64,000 nt of DNA, taken from the NCBI RefSeq assembly GCF_002090095.1, contig NZ_BBRJ01000002.1, positions 1,426,817 through 1,490,816 on the forward strand. Reading direction: 5' to 3'. The number at the start of each line of letters is the position of its first letter. Position 1 is the first letter of the stretch. Of this stretch, positions 28,463-37,067 are shown one piece after another. The notes under the pieces were generated by a model that did no database searches, was not told where the DNA came from, and worked only from the letters and a program-made list of their open reading frames with translations. Position numbers and translations under genes: made by a program. Origin of the DNA: Demequina sp. NBRC 110053 (GTDB lineage: Bacteria > Actinomycetota > Actinomycetes > Actinomycetales > Demequinaceae).

Positions 28463-29335
28463 ATGGCGGAGCAATCGGTGCGGTGGCTCGTGCTGGGCGC
28501 CCAGGGAATGCTGGGCCGCGACCTCGCGGACGTGCTGGCGCAGGCTGGGCGCGAGGTCATCGCAGCCGGGCGCGACGAGGTGGACGTCGCTGATGCGGCC
28601 GCCGTGAGCGCTGCGGTGGCTGACGCCGACGTGGTCGTGAACTGCGCCGCCTACACCGACGTGGACGGGGCGGAGGCCGACGAGGAGGCCGCGGTGGCGC
28701 TCAACGCCACGGCCGCGGGCGTCGTCGCACGGGCGTGCGCCTCGGCGGGTGCGCGGTTGGTCCACATCTCCACGGACTACGTCTTCGACGGCGACGCCGA
28801 TGCGCCGTACGCAGAGAGTCACCCCGTGGCGCCCCGCAGCGCCTACGGTCGGTCCAAGGCACGCGGCGAGCGCCAGGTGCTGTCGAGCGGGCCGGGTGCG
28901 TTGGTCGTGCGAACCGCGTGGCTGTACGGAGCGCACGGCACGTGCTTCCCGAGGACGATCGCCCGGCTGGCGATGGAGCGTGATCGTCTCGACGTCGTCG
29001 CGGACCAGGTGGGCCAGCCCACGTGGACGCGTGACCTCGCGACATTCATCGTCGCTCTCACCGACGCGGACGCCCCGGGCGGGATCTACCACGGGACGGC
29101 GTCCGGGCAGTGCTCCTGGTTCGAGTTCGCGAGGGCCGTGATCGCCTCGAGTGGGGCCGATGCGCGGGTCGAGCCCACGTCGACCGTCGCCTTCCCGCGG
29201 CCGGCGCCGCGTCCCGCATGGTCAGTGCTGGGCCACGCGCGCCACGAGGCCCTGGGAGTCTCGTCGATCGGGTCGTGGAGGGAGCGGTGGAGCGTCGCGG
29301 CCCCCGAGGTGCTCGGCGACGCCCGCTCCGGCTGA
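28463..29335 (+). CDS. rmlD: dTDP-4-dehydrorhamnose reductase
   Basis: Final NAD(P)H-dependent step of dTDP-L-rhamnose synthesis, 290 residues. Seen are the Rossmann motif LVLGAQGMLGRDLADVL, VVNCAAYTDVDGAEAD, the HISTDYVFDGDADAPY motif and YGRSKARGE (Tyr-x-x-x-Lys). It is leaderless by promoter position and divergent from rmlCBA, so the four pathway genes form one locus that probably supplies rhamnose to the polysaccharide built from the next gene. Confidence 0.95.
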   Translation: MAEQSVRWLVLGAQGMLGRDLADVLAQAGREVIAAGRDEVDVADAAAVSAAVADADVVVNCAAYTDVDGAEADEEAAVALNATAAGVVARACASAGARLVHISTDYVFDGDADAPYAESHPVAPRSAYGRSKARGERQVLSSGPGALVVRTAWLYGAHGTCFPRTIARLAMERDRLDVVADQVGQPTWTRDLATFIVALTDADAPGGIYHGTASGQCSWFEFARAVIASSGADARVEPTSTVAFPRPAPRPAWSVLGHARHEALGVSSIGSWRERWSVAAPEVLGDARSG

Positions 29336-29705
29336 GACGCAAGAAAGCTGCGTGACGGCGCACTAGTGTGATGAACGTCACACTGTTAGGGTGAGGTCGG
29401 GATCGATCCCGAGCGGAGGATCGACCCGGCGCGGACCGCGAGGGCGGAGCGATGGCTCTCCATCGGGGTCGGCGTCACGCAGGATCGGGCGGCCCGGGGG
29501 GGTGCAGCTCGTGCCGCTGAGGCGACGAGGGCGTTCGAGCGAACAGGCGGCTCTCCAGGGGGTTGCCGGAGGTGCGCGGGACGTCCCGGGGGGATGAGGG
29601 GATGAGGGGATCTGGCCCATGGGGCCCTACGGGGATGTGCGCGCCCACAGCGGCGCCGCGAAGGCTCAGCATGACGCTCGGCGGCCAGTGGCGGGGGTGG
29701 CCGCG
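29336..29705. other. Intergenic region before the glycosylphosphotransferase
   Basis: This gap holds a Crp/GlxR-like site (29367-29382), a 12-bp palindrome GGGATCGATCCC (29399-29410) and a G-rich stretch with tandem GGGGATGA units near 29586-29605. The last 87 bp are coding if the upstream start at 29619 is used. No RNA fold or small gene could be assigned. Confidence 0.5.
29367..29382. promoter_or_regulatory. Crp/GlxR-like operator TGTGA-N6-TCACA
   Basis: TGTGA (29367-29371) and TCACA (29378-29382) with a 6-nt spacer, flanked by G and C, match the site at 21292-21307. It is the only strong regulatory palindrome upstream of the polysaccharide-initiating transferase. Confidence 0.6.
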
Positions 29706-31196
29706 ATGAGCGAGCAGGTCAAGGGATTCGCGCCGAGCGCCGTCTCGACCCAACGCATGGGCGGCCCGCGAGGCTGGGCGCGCAAGTACTCCGCGAGGCT
29801 GCTCGTGGTCGACGTCGTGGCGATCGTGCTCGTCATGGCCGTCGCCCACATGGTCAAGTTCGGGCCCGATCCGCTCGAGCCTGTCGCGGGGCCGTCGGCG
29901 CCTGCCTACGTGTGGGTGACCATCGGCATCTCGGTGCTGTGGGTGGTCCAGCTCGGGTGGGGGCGCTCGCGCGAGCCCCGCGTGCTCGGGCACGGTCCGC
30001 AGGAGTTCCAGCGGGTCGTCAACGCGAGCTGGCACACCCTCGCGATCGTCGCGATCGTCGGGTTCCTCACGCAGTGGCAGGTGAGCCGCGGGTACCTGCT
30101 GTTCGCGATTCCGCTCGGGACGATCGCGCTGCTGGGATGCCGCGCCCTCTGCAGGCGCTGGATCCACGCCCAGCGTGACCGGGGCGAGCTGCAGGCTCAG
30201 GTGCTCATCGTGGGCCCGCGACGCACGTCAGAGCAGATGATCAGGCGCCTGCGGCATGCCCGCCGCGCCGGGTACAACGTGATCGGCGTCTGCCTTCCGC
30301 GCGGCGAGGACAGCCACCTCGCCGACGACGTCGCAGACGTGCCCGTGCTGGGCACGCTCGAGAGTGCCGCGGACCGCGCGAAGGTGGTCGGAGCCGAGTA
30401 CCTGCTGGTCTCGGGCACCGACGAGCTGTCGCTGCGCGAGGCCCGCCAGCTGGGGTGGGAGCTCGAGGGCAGCGGCGTGGGCCTCATCGTGCTGCCCGCC
30501 ATGGTCGACGTGGCCGGCCCGCGCATGCGGATGAGCCCGGTCGAGGGCCTGCCGCTGCTCCACGTCGAGACCGCCGGCTTCACGGGCGGCCGCTACATCC
30601 TCAAGACCGCGATCGACCGCATGGCGGCGGCCCTGGCGTTGGCGCTGCTGGCCGTCCCGATGCTCGCGATCGCGATCGCTATCCGGCTCACGAGCCCCGG
30701 GCCGGTGTTCTTCACGCAGGTGCGCGTGGGCAGGGACCATCGCCTCTTCACCATGTACAAGTTCCGCTCGATGTACCAGGACGCCGAAGGCCAGCGCGAC
30801 GCGCTCGCGGGCCTGAGCCGCATGGACGTCGGCAACGAGGTGCTGTTCAAGATGCGAGACGACCCGCGCGTCACGCCCGTGGGTCACTTCCTGCGCCGCT
30901 ACTCCCTCGACGAGCTGCCGCAGCTGATCAACACCCTGCGGGGCGAGATGTCCATCGTCGGGCCGCGCCCGCCGCTGCCGCTCGAGGTCGAGGCCTGGGA
31001 TGAGTCCGTGTCCCGCCGCCAGCTCGTGAAGCCGGGGATCACTGGTCTCTGGCAGGTGAGCGGCCGCTCGGACCTCACCTGGGAGCAGAGCGTTCAGCTC
31101 GACCTGTACTACGCCGAGAACTGGAACCTCGGCGGGGACCTGGTCATCATCTTCCGCACGATCTGGGCCGTCGTGGCGGCGCGCGGCGCGTACTGA
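29706..31196 (+). CDS. Polyprenyl-phosphate sugar phosphotransferase (exopolysaccharide initiation)
   Basis: An integral membrane enzyme that moves a sugar-1-phosphate onto undecaprenyl phosphate to begin polysaccharide assembly. From ATG 29706 it has 496 residues; the frame opens at ATG 29619. Four N-terminal helices and a CoA-binding-like domain (QVLIVGPRRTSEQMIRRL) are followed by a fifth helix (DRMAAALALALLAVPMLAIA). The catalytic bacterial sugar transferase domain has VFFTQVRVGRDHRLFTMYKF, SLDELPQLINTLRGEMSIVG, PGITGLWQVSGR and DLYYAENWNL. It belongs with the rhamnose genes. Confidence 0.93.
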   Translation: MSEQVKGFAPSAVSTQRMGGPRGWARKYSARLLVVDVVAIVLVMAVAHMVKFGPDPLEPVAGPSAPAYVWVTIGISVLWVVQLGWGRSREPRVLGHGPQEFQRVVNASWHTLAIVAIVGFLTQWQVSRGYLLFAIPLGTIALLGCRALCRRWIHAQRDRGELQAQVLIVGPRRTSEQMIRRLRHARRAGYNVIGVCLPRGEDSHLADDVADVPVLGTLESAADRAKVVGAEYLLVSGTDELSLREARQLGWELEGSGVGLIVLPAMVDVAGPRMRMSPVEGLPLLHVETAGFTGGRYILKTAIDRMAAALALALLAVPMLAIAIAIRLTSPGPVFFTQVRVGRDHRLFTMYKFRSMYQDAEGQRDALAGLSRMDVGNEVLFKMRDDPRVTPVGHFLRRYSLDELPQLINTLRGEMSIVGPRPPLPLEVEAWDESVSRRQLVKPGITGLWQVSGRSDLTWEQSVQLDLYYAENWNLGGDLVIIFRTIWAVVAARGAY

Positions 31197-31217
31197 CGCC
31201 AGCGTCCTCGCGGGCGC

Positions 31218-32333
31218 TCAGATCATGTACGCGGGCGTCTCCTCGCCCGTCAGGTACTGCACGACGCGGGCCGCCGCCGCCTCCGCATCCTCGCCGTCGG
31301 CGCCGACCACCACGTGGGCGTCGCGCGGCACCTCGTAGGGGTCGGAGATGCCGGTGAACTCCTGGATCTCGCCAGCCCGGGCCTTGGCGTACAGGCCCTT
31401 GCGGTCTCGCGCCTCGCACACCTCCAGCTCGGTCGCCACGTGCACGAGCACGAATCGACCCACCTGCTCGGCCATCTCGCGGACCTCTTGGCGGATCGAT
31501 GCGTACGGCGCGATGGGCGCGCAGATCGCGAGCCCGCCGTGCGCGCTGATCTGCGAGGCCACCCAGCCGATGCGGCGGACGTTCAGCTCGCGGTCGGCGC
31601 GGGAGAAGCCCAGGCCGCTCGAGAGCATCGCGCGCACCTCGTCGCCATCGAGCAGCGTGACGCGCTGGCTCGACTCGGCGCGCAGGCGGCGGGTGACCTG
31701 CCGAGCGATGGTGGACTTCCCGGAACCCGACAGGCCGGTGAACAGGACCACGACCCCGTCGCCGGGCGCCCTCTGCTCGCCGCGCAGCACGCGGACGTTC
31801 GACGCGAACACCACGGAGGCGAGGTGCTCGAGCAGCGGGCCCTTGTCGGCGGGCGCCACGTGGTCCGCTGCCGGTTCAGGGAGCACCCGGAGGTCGAGAC
31901 CGTCGGTGCGCAGGCCACGTACCGTCTGAGCGAGCGCGTGCGCGTCGCCGGAGTCGACGACGATCACCGTGCCCTCGAGCCTGCCGCTGCGCCTGCCCAG
32001 CAGCAGCGTGGCATCGCTCACGGGCTCCGTGGACGCGAGCGGGCGGAGCTCCGCGAAGGCCGCAGGCGCCGGCTCGCGCAGGATCTCCACGAGCCCGCCG
32101 ATCCACGTGCCCCGTGAGTCCGTGTGACGCTCGAGCACGCGGACTCGTGCCACGGCGGTCGCCTCGGTGTCGAGCAGGGTCAGCGCGCGTCCGGCGACGG
32201 GCTCGGCCGTGCGGAGAGTCGCGGTGTTCGCGCCCTTGCCGGGAAGCTCGTAGCGGAGCGCATGGCCGTAGGCGCCGGCCCGCATCAGCTCCAGCTCTCC
32301 CAGCTGTGCCGGGGTGAGGCGGATCTCCGTCAT
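31218..32333 (-). CDS. cysC: Adenylyl-sulfate kinase with N-terminal extension
   Basis: A 371-residue protein. The C-terminal half (~residues 195-371) is APS kinase: P-loop LFTGLSGSGKSTIARQV, LLDGDEVRAMLSSGLGFS, RELNVRRIGWVASQI and RKGLYAKARAGEIQEFTGI. It makes PAPS from APS. The first ~190 residues (MTEIRLTPAQLGELELM and the following beta-rich part) resemble an ATP-sulfurylase or PUA-like module without its catalytic motifs. It is last in the leftward cysD-cysN-tauE-cysC operon, overlapping the transporter by 4 nt. Confidence 0.92.
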   Translation of the reverse strand: MTEIRLTPAQLGELELMRAGAYGHALRYELPGKGANTATLRTAEPVAGRALTLLDTEATAVARVRVLERHTDSRGTWIGGLVEILREPAPAAFAELRPLASTEPVSDATLLLGRRSGRLEGTVIVVDSGDAHALAQTVRGLRTDGLDLRVLPEPAADHVAPADKGPLLEHLASVVFASNVRVLRGEQRAPGDGVVVLFTGLSGSGKSTIARQVTRRLRAESSQRVTLLDGDEVRAMLSSGLGFSRADRELNVRRIGWVASQISAHGGLAICAPIAPYASIRQEVREMAEQVGRFVLVHVATELEVCEARDRKGLYAKARAGEIQEFTGISDPYEVPRDAHVVVGADGEDAEAAAARVVQYLTGEETPAYMI

Positions 32334-33289
32334 CGCTGCTCCTCATCGAGGGACCTGCCGGTGGCTGCCTTCGCGAGCCGCCTCGCCTGCCAGGTGAAGA
32401 AGGGGAACCCCAGCGAACGGCGGATGGCCGCCCACGCGAGCGTACCGCCCACGACCACGACGACGACCGCGACGAGGGTCACCTCGTTCGAGATGCCCAG
32501 CAGCTTGAGCCCGGCGACGAACAGCACCATGGCCAGCGCGCGTCGCACCAGCCCGCCGCTCACGCGCGACGACAGCTGCGCGCCAAGGTAGGTGCCCGGC
32601 ACGGATCCCAGGATGACGGGCAGCGTGATCGACCAGTCGACATCGCCGAACATCAAATGGGCCACGGCGGCGGCGACCACCAGCGGCACGGCCTGCACCA
32701 GGTCCGTGCCGACCAGCTGGTTGGCCCTCAGCATCGGATACAGGGCCATGAGCGCGATGATGATCAGCGACCCCGAGCCCACGGAGGTGAGCCCCACCAT
32801 GAGCCCACCGATCACGCCCACGATGATGGTCGGGACCGGGCGCGGTGTCACCTCGGGACGCTCCGTCGGCAGCGGCGCCGCCTTGCCGTCGCGCACCATG
32901 GCGCGCTCTCGCAGGCGCAGGTACGCCCGCACGCCCAGGCCCAGGGAGGCGATGATGAGCACGACCCCGAGCGCATGCTTGACGAACTCCTGGACCTCGG
33001 GGCCGGGGCCCATCAGATGGGCGACCAGGACGCCGCCGAACGCCGCCGGCACCGAGCCGTAGACGAGCAGCCTGACCAGCTGCCAGTTGACGGTGCGGTT
33101 CTTGATGTGGACCCACGAGCCGGCGGGCTTCATCGCCGCGGACGCCACCACATCGCTCGATACCGCGGTGAGCGGGGGCACGCCGAAGAAGAACACGAGG
33201 GCCGGTGTCATGAGCGCGCCTCCGCCCATGCCGGTGAGGCCGACCACGACGCCGATGCCGAGCGCGACCGCGAGAAGCCCTGGATCCAT
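32330..33289 (-). CDS. TauE/SafE family sulfite/sulfonate-type permease
   Basis: A 319-residue membrane protein of the TauE/SafE family, with two related halves of hydrophobic helices. The first half shows GIGVVVGLTGMGGGALMTPALVFFFGVPPLTAVSSDVV; the second repeats the pattern (IIVGVIGGLMVGLTSVGSG and ANQLVGTDLVQAVP). Family members move sulfite, sulfoacetate or other small anions across the membrane. Position between cysN and cysC suggests sulfate uptake or sulfite efflux during sulfate assimilation; direction is not known. Confidence 0.9.
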   Translation of the reverse strand: MDPGLLAVALGIGVVVGLTGMGGGALMTPALVFFFGVPPLTAVSSDVVASAAMKPAGSWVHIKNRTVNWQLVRLLVYGSVPAAFGGVLVAHLMGPGPEVQEFVKHALGVVLIIASLGLGVRAYLRLRERAMVRDGKAAPLPTERPEVTPRPVPTIIVGVIGGLMVGLTSVGSGSLIIIALMALYPMLRANQLVGTDLVQAVPLVVAAAVAHLMFGDVDWSITLPVILGSVPGTYLGAQLSSRVSGGLVRRALAMVLFVAGLKLLGISNEVTLVAVVVVVVGGTLAWAAIRRSLGFPFFTWQARRLAKAATGRSLDEEQR

Positions 33290-33322
33290 GGCTAGACGCT
33301 ACCCGTCAGCGCCGGGTGGCGA

Positions 33323-34570
33323 TCACGAGTTGCGCACGACCCCCGCGCCCACGGTCCGGTTGGTGGCCTCGTCGATCAGGATGAAGGAGCCCGTCGTGCG
33401 GTTGTCGTCGTAGTCGTCGACGAGCAGCGGAGTCGTGACGCGCAAGGTGACGCGACCGATCGAGTTGAGGCCCAGCTCGGTGCTGTCCGGGTTCCGGTGC
33501 AGGGTGTTGACATCGAGCTCGTAGGGGATGTCCTTGACCATGGCGCGCGCCATGCGGCTCGTGTGGAAGATCCCGACCTTGCGACCGACCGTGAGCGCCT
33601 GCTGGTCCATCCAGCAGACCATCGCCTCGACGTCCTGCGTGAGGGCGGGGTGGTTGCCCGGCCGGCACAGCATGTCCCCGCGCGCGATGTCGATCTCGTC
33701 CTCGAGACGGACGGTGACCGACATGGGCGGGTAGGCCTCCTCCACCGGACCGTTGGGTCCGTCGATGGCGGCGACCCTGGTGGTGAGCCCTGAATGCAGC
33801 GCGAGCACCTCGTCGCCCACCTTGAGGATGCCGGAGGCGACCTGACCGGCGAAGCCGCGGTAGTCGCGCGAGTCGGCCTGCTGTGGGCGGATCACGTACT
33901 GCACCGGGAATCGCACGTCCTGCAGGTTGCGGTCGGACGCGATGTGGACGTGCTCGAGGTGGTGCAGCAGGCTGGCGCCTCCGTACCACGGCATGTTGGC
34001 CGACCGCTCGACCACGTTGTCGCCCAGCAGGGCGCTCACGGGGATCGCGGTCAGATCGGGGATGTCGAGCTTCGCGGCGAAGTCCGAGAACTCCTGGTAG
34101 ATCTCCTCGAACCGCTCCTCGGACCAGTCCACCAGGTCCATCTTGTTCACCGCGAGCACCACGTGGGGCACGCGCAGCAGAGAGCTGATGGTGGCGTGCC
34201 GGCGGGACTGCTCCGTCAGGCCCTTGCGCGCGTCGACCAGGATGATCGCGAGGTTCGCGGTCGATGCGCCCGTCACCATGTTGCGGGTGTACTGCTGGTG
34301 GCCCGGCGTGTCCGCGATGATGAACTTGCGGCGCGGGGTGGCGAAGTAGCGGTACGCGACATCGATGGTGATGCCCTGCTCGCGCTCGGCACGCAGGCCG
34401 TCGGTGAGCAGCGACAGGTCGGTGTAGTCGTTGCCCCGTGACTTGGACGCGGCCTCGACGGACTCGAGCTGGTCCTCGAAGATGGACTTCGAGTCGAACA
34501 GCAGGCGGCCGATGAGCGTGGACTTTCCGTCGTCCACGGATCCAGCGGTGGCGAAGCGCAGCAGGTCCAT
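33323..34570 (-). CDS. cysN: Sulfate adenylyltransferase subunit 1 (GTPase)
   Basis: A 415-residue GTPase subunit of ATP sulfurylase, of the EF-Tu type. G1 is ATAGSVDDGKSTLIGRLLFD, G2 lies in EREQGITIDVAYRYF, G3 is IIADTPGHQQYTRNM and G4 is VNKMDL. Two beta-barrel domains follow. There is no fused APS-kinase domain; CysC is separate. Its ATG overlaps the cysD stop (TAATG). Confidence 0.97.
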   Translation of the reverse strand: MDLLRFATAGSVDDGKSTLIGRLLFDSKSIFEDQLESVEAASKSRGNDYTDLSLLTDGLRAEREQGITIDVAYRYFATPRRKFIIADTPGHQQYTRNMVTGASTANLAIILVDARKGLTEQSRRHATISSLLRVPHVVLAVNKMDLVDWSEERFEEIYQEFSDFAAKLDIPDLTAIPVSALLGDNVVERSANMPWYGGASLLHHLEHVHIASDRNLQDVRFPVQYVIRPQQADSRDYRGFAGQVASGILKVGDEVLALHSGLTTRVAAIDGPNGPVEEAYPPMSVTVRLEDEIDIARGDMLCRPGNHPALTQDVEAMVCWMDQQALTVGRKVGIFHTSRMARAMVKDIPYELDVNTLHRNPDSTELGLNSIGRVTLRVTTPLLVDDYDDNRTTGSFILIDEATNRTVGAGVVRNS

Positions 34571-35478
34571 TAGAAGTACCCCTCCTTCTTCCGGTCCTCC
34601 ATGGCGGCCTCTGACACGCGGTCGTCGCCGCGGGTCGCTCCGCGCTCCGTGAGGCGCGTGGCGGCCGTCTCCTCGATGATCTTCTCGACGGTGTCAGCCT
34701 CGGACTCGACCGCGGCAGTCAGCGTGGCGTCGCCCACGGTGCGGTAGCGCACCTTCTTGACGACCACCTCGTCGCTGTCGCCGGGGACCGCGAACTCATT
34801 GGCGGCCATCCACATGCCGTCGCGCAGGAACACCTCGCGCTCGTGCGCGTAGTAGATGCTGGGCACCTCGATCTCGCGCGAGCGGATGTAGTCCCAGATG
34901 TCCAGCTCGGTCCAGTTGCTGAGCGGGAACACGCGGATCGACTCGCCCGCGTGCACCTTGCCGTTGTACAGGTTCCACAGCTCGGGGCGCTGGTTGCGCG
35001 GATCCCACTGCCCGAAGTCGTCGCGGAACGAGAACACCCGCTCCTTGGCGCGAGCCTTCTCCTCGTCGCGCCGGGCGCCGCCCATGCAGGCGTCGAACCG
35101 GTGCGACTCGATGGTCTCGAGCAGCACCGGCGTCTGGATGCGGTTGCGGGAGCCGTTGGGCTCCTCCTTCACCGTGCCCTTGTCGATCGCGTCCTGCACC
35201 GAGCCCACCACGAGGTTGAGGCCGTACCGCTCCACGATGCGGTCGCGGAACTCCAGCACCTCAGGGAAGTTCTGACCGGTGTCGATGTGGACCACCGGCA
35301 TGGGCAGCCGCGCCGGCGCGAAGGCCTTGATGGCCAGGTGCAGCAGACAGATCGAGTCCTTGCCTCCGGAGAACAGCAGCGCGGGGCGCTCCATCTGCGC
35401 GACGACCTCGCGGATGATGTGGATGCCCTCCGCCTCGAGGGCATCGAGCTGGCTCAGCGCATGGCGTGGCTGTGTCAT
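34570..35478 (-). CDS. cysD: Sulfate adenylyltransferase subunit 2
   Basis: A 302-residue ATP pyrophosphatase-type subunit that forms APS from sulfate and ATP. The PP-loop is LLFSGGKDSICLLHLA. FDACMGGARRDEEKARAKER and ESIRVFPLSNWTELDIWDYI are CysD signatures. The ATG at 35476-35478 has GGAGACG before it and overlaps the stop of a possible 49-codon upstream ORF. It leads the cysD-cysN-tauE-cysC operon. Confidence 0.96.
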   Translation of the reverse strand: MTQPRHALSQLDALEAEGIHIIREVVAQMERPALLFSGGKDSICLLHLAIKAFAPARLPMPVVHIDTGQNFPEVLEFRDRIVERYGLNLVVGSVQDAIDKGTVKEEPNGSRNRIQTPVLLETIESHRFDACMGGARRDEEKARAKERVFSFRDDFGQWDPRNQRPELWNLYNGKVHAGESIRVFPLSNWTELDIWDYIRSREIEVPSIYYAHEREVFLRDGMWMAANEFAVPGDSDEVVVKKVRYRTVGDATLTAAVESEADTVEKIIEETAATRLTERGATRGDDRVSEAAMEDRKKEGYF

Positions 35479-35624
35479 GAAGCGTCTCCGTGGTCGGTGG
35501 CCTGCGCGATGAGGTCGAGGATCCTCGACGCGAGCACAGGCCGGCACACGACCAGGTCGGGAAGGTAAGGGTCGGCGCCATTGTAGAGGAGCGGCGGAGT
35601 CGCGCCTGAACGGGCCGTCGGCAT
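35475..35624 (-). CDS. Possible 49-codon small ORF coupled to cysD
   Basis: A short reading frame from ATG 35622-35624, not in frame with cysD, whose TGA overlaps the cysD ATG (ATGA). Its second half reads YNGADPYLPDLVV then CRPVLASRILDLIAQATDHG, which looks protein-like, and third positions there are mostly G/C. It could be a real small protein, a coupling leader or an attenuator peptide (one Cys only). No family is recognised and no clear ribosome site is visible. Confidence 0.35.
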   Translation of the reverse strand: MPTARSGATPPLLYNGADPYLPDLVVCRPVLASRILDLIAQATDHGDAS

Positions 35625-35713
35625 GGACGTGGGCGCCGACCTCGCCGCCCACCACCGCCACGATCGTCATGCCAGCCGACCCCATCGGGACCAGCTCTGC
35701 CGCGATGCCGACA

Positions 35714-36910
35714 CTACAGCGCGCGTTCGAACTCCGCCATGAAGGCGTTGAGCTGGCCCGACTCGACCAGGAATCCGTCGTGGCCCACGGGCGAGTGGAC
35801 CACCTTGACCCCGTCCGAGCCCGACAACGCCGCGTCGAGGCGCTGCGAGTTCTTCAGCGGATAGAGCCGGTCGGAGTCGACCGCCACCACGAGCGCCGCG
35901 TCCGTGTAGCGAGCGAGCGCGGTCTCGACGCCGCCGCGCCCACGGCCCACGTCGTGGGACTGGATGGACTGCGCGAGTCGCACGTACGAGTTGGCGTCGA
36001 AGCGGCGCGCGAGCTTGCGGGCGTGATGCTGGAGGTAGCTCTGGATCGCGAACTGCCCGCCCTTGCCCAACGGGTCGGAGTCGCCCTGGTACGACCGGCC
36101 GAACCGGTCGGCGAGCTCGCCCTCGGAGCGGTACGTCGTGTGCGCGATCATGCGCGCGATGCCGAGGCCCGTGTGGGGGCCGTCGCCATCGGCTGCGTCG
36201 TAGTAGTCGCCGCCGCGGAACCGGGGATCGGCGGCGATCGCAGCGAGCTGGGTCGTGGACCACGCGATCTGATCCGCGGTGACGGCGGCCGTCGAGCCCA
36301 CGGGCGCGATCGCGTTCACGCGACCTGGCGCCATGACCGTCCACTCGATCGCCCTCATCCCGCCCATGGACGGGCCGGCGATGAGCCGCCAGCGGTCGAT
36401 GCCCAGAGCATCGGCGAGCTTGATCTCCGCTGTGACCATGTCGCGCATGGTCACGTAGGGGAAGCGTGATCCCCACGGCTTGCCATCCTCGGGGTGCGGG
36501 CTCGCCGGTCCGGTCGTGCCCTGGCAGCCGCCCACGACGTTGGCCGAGACGATGAAGTGACGCTCGGGGTCGATGGGCTTGCCGGGACCGACCATCGCGT
36601 TCCACCAGCCGCCCGTGTGGTGGCCCGGCTCCGCGGGGCCCCACACGTGCATGTCGCCTGTGAGGGCGTGTGCGATGTAGACGGCGTTGTCCTTGGCGGC
36701 GTTGAGCTCGCCCCAGGTCTCGTAGGCGAGCGTGACGTCCGGCAAGGTGCCGAGCGGATCCGCCTCGAGGCTCAGGTCACCGATGGGCATGAAGAGGCGG
36801 CGCCCAGGGTGGTCGCCTTCCCGCCACGCGGCCGATGCGGGGATGGGAGCTCCTGCTCCCGGCCCCTCGTCGGCTGCCCAGGCGTCGGTCTCGATGCCGT
36901 CGTCATCCAT
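35714..36910 (-). CDS. metX: Homoserine O-acetyltransferase
   Basis: Acetylates (or succinylates) homoserine for methionine synthesis. The ~398-residue alpha/beta-hydrolase shows LAYETWGELNAAKDNAVYI, HALTGDMHVWGPAEPG, the nucleophile elbow IAGPSMGGMRAIEW, and the late Asp/His pair (VVAVDSDRLYPL, SPVGHDGFLVE). The start is placed at ATG 36908-36910, with a GTG six codons upstream as alternative. Its position beside the cys operon links reduced sulfur to methionine. No metY lies next to it. Confidence 0.95.
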   Translation of the reverse strand: MDDDGIETDAWAADEGPGAGAPIPASAAWREGDHPGRRLFMPIGDLSLEADPLGTLPDVTLAYETWGELNAAKDNAVYIAHALTGDMHVWGPAEPGHHTGGWWNAMVGPGKPIDPERHFIVSANVVGGCQGTTGPASPHPEDGKPWGSRFPYVTMRDMVTAEIKLADALGIDRWRLIAGPSMGGMRAIEWTVMAPGRVNAIAPVGSTAAVTADQIAWSTTQLAAIAADPRFRGGDYYDAADGDGPHTGLGIARMIAHTTYRSEGELADRFGRSYQGDSDPLGKGGQFAIQSYLQHHARKLARRFDANSYVRLAQSIQSHDVGRGRGGVETALARYTDAALVVAVDSDRLYPLKNSQRLDAALSGSDGVKVVHSPVGHDGFLVESGQLNAFMAEFERAL

Positions 36911-37022
36911 GCGGCCACGATAGGGCACGGCCCGGCGTGGCAGGCATGCCGGCTGTGCGAATGCGCACGGAGGGGTAGCCGAACGGCCCGAATGCGTTTA
37001 CGATCTGACAGGTGAGTCGCAT

Positions 37023-37046
37023 GTGACACATGTGACAAGAGTGACA
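37023..37046. promoter_or_regulatory. Three GTGACA direct repeats, 9-bp period (MtrA-like)
   Basis: GTGACA at 37023, 37032 and 37041, exactly 9 bp apart, with a related CTGACA in phase at 37005. The array ends 21 bp before the NlpC/P60 start and matches 21256-21279. NlpC/P60 hydrolases are known MtrA targets in mycobacteria and corynebacteria, which supports the assignment. Confidence 0.6.
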
Positions 37047-37067
37047 ATGGTCGGCGGAGGCCCACAG

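Noticed and set aside
35479..35713. Possible riboswitch before cysD
   Set aside because: No conserved SAM or other riboswitch core could be recognised; a small ORF explains part of the region better.
36911..37067. Possible c-di-AMP (ydaO) riboswitch before the NlpC/P60 gene
   Set aside because: The gap is too short and is mostly occupied by the metX start and the GTGACA array.
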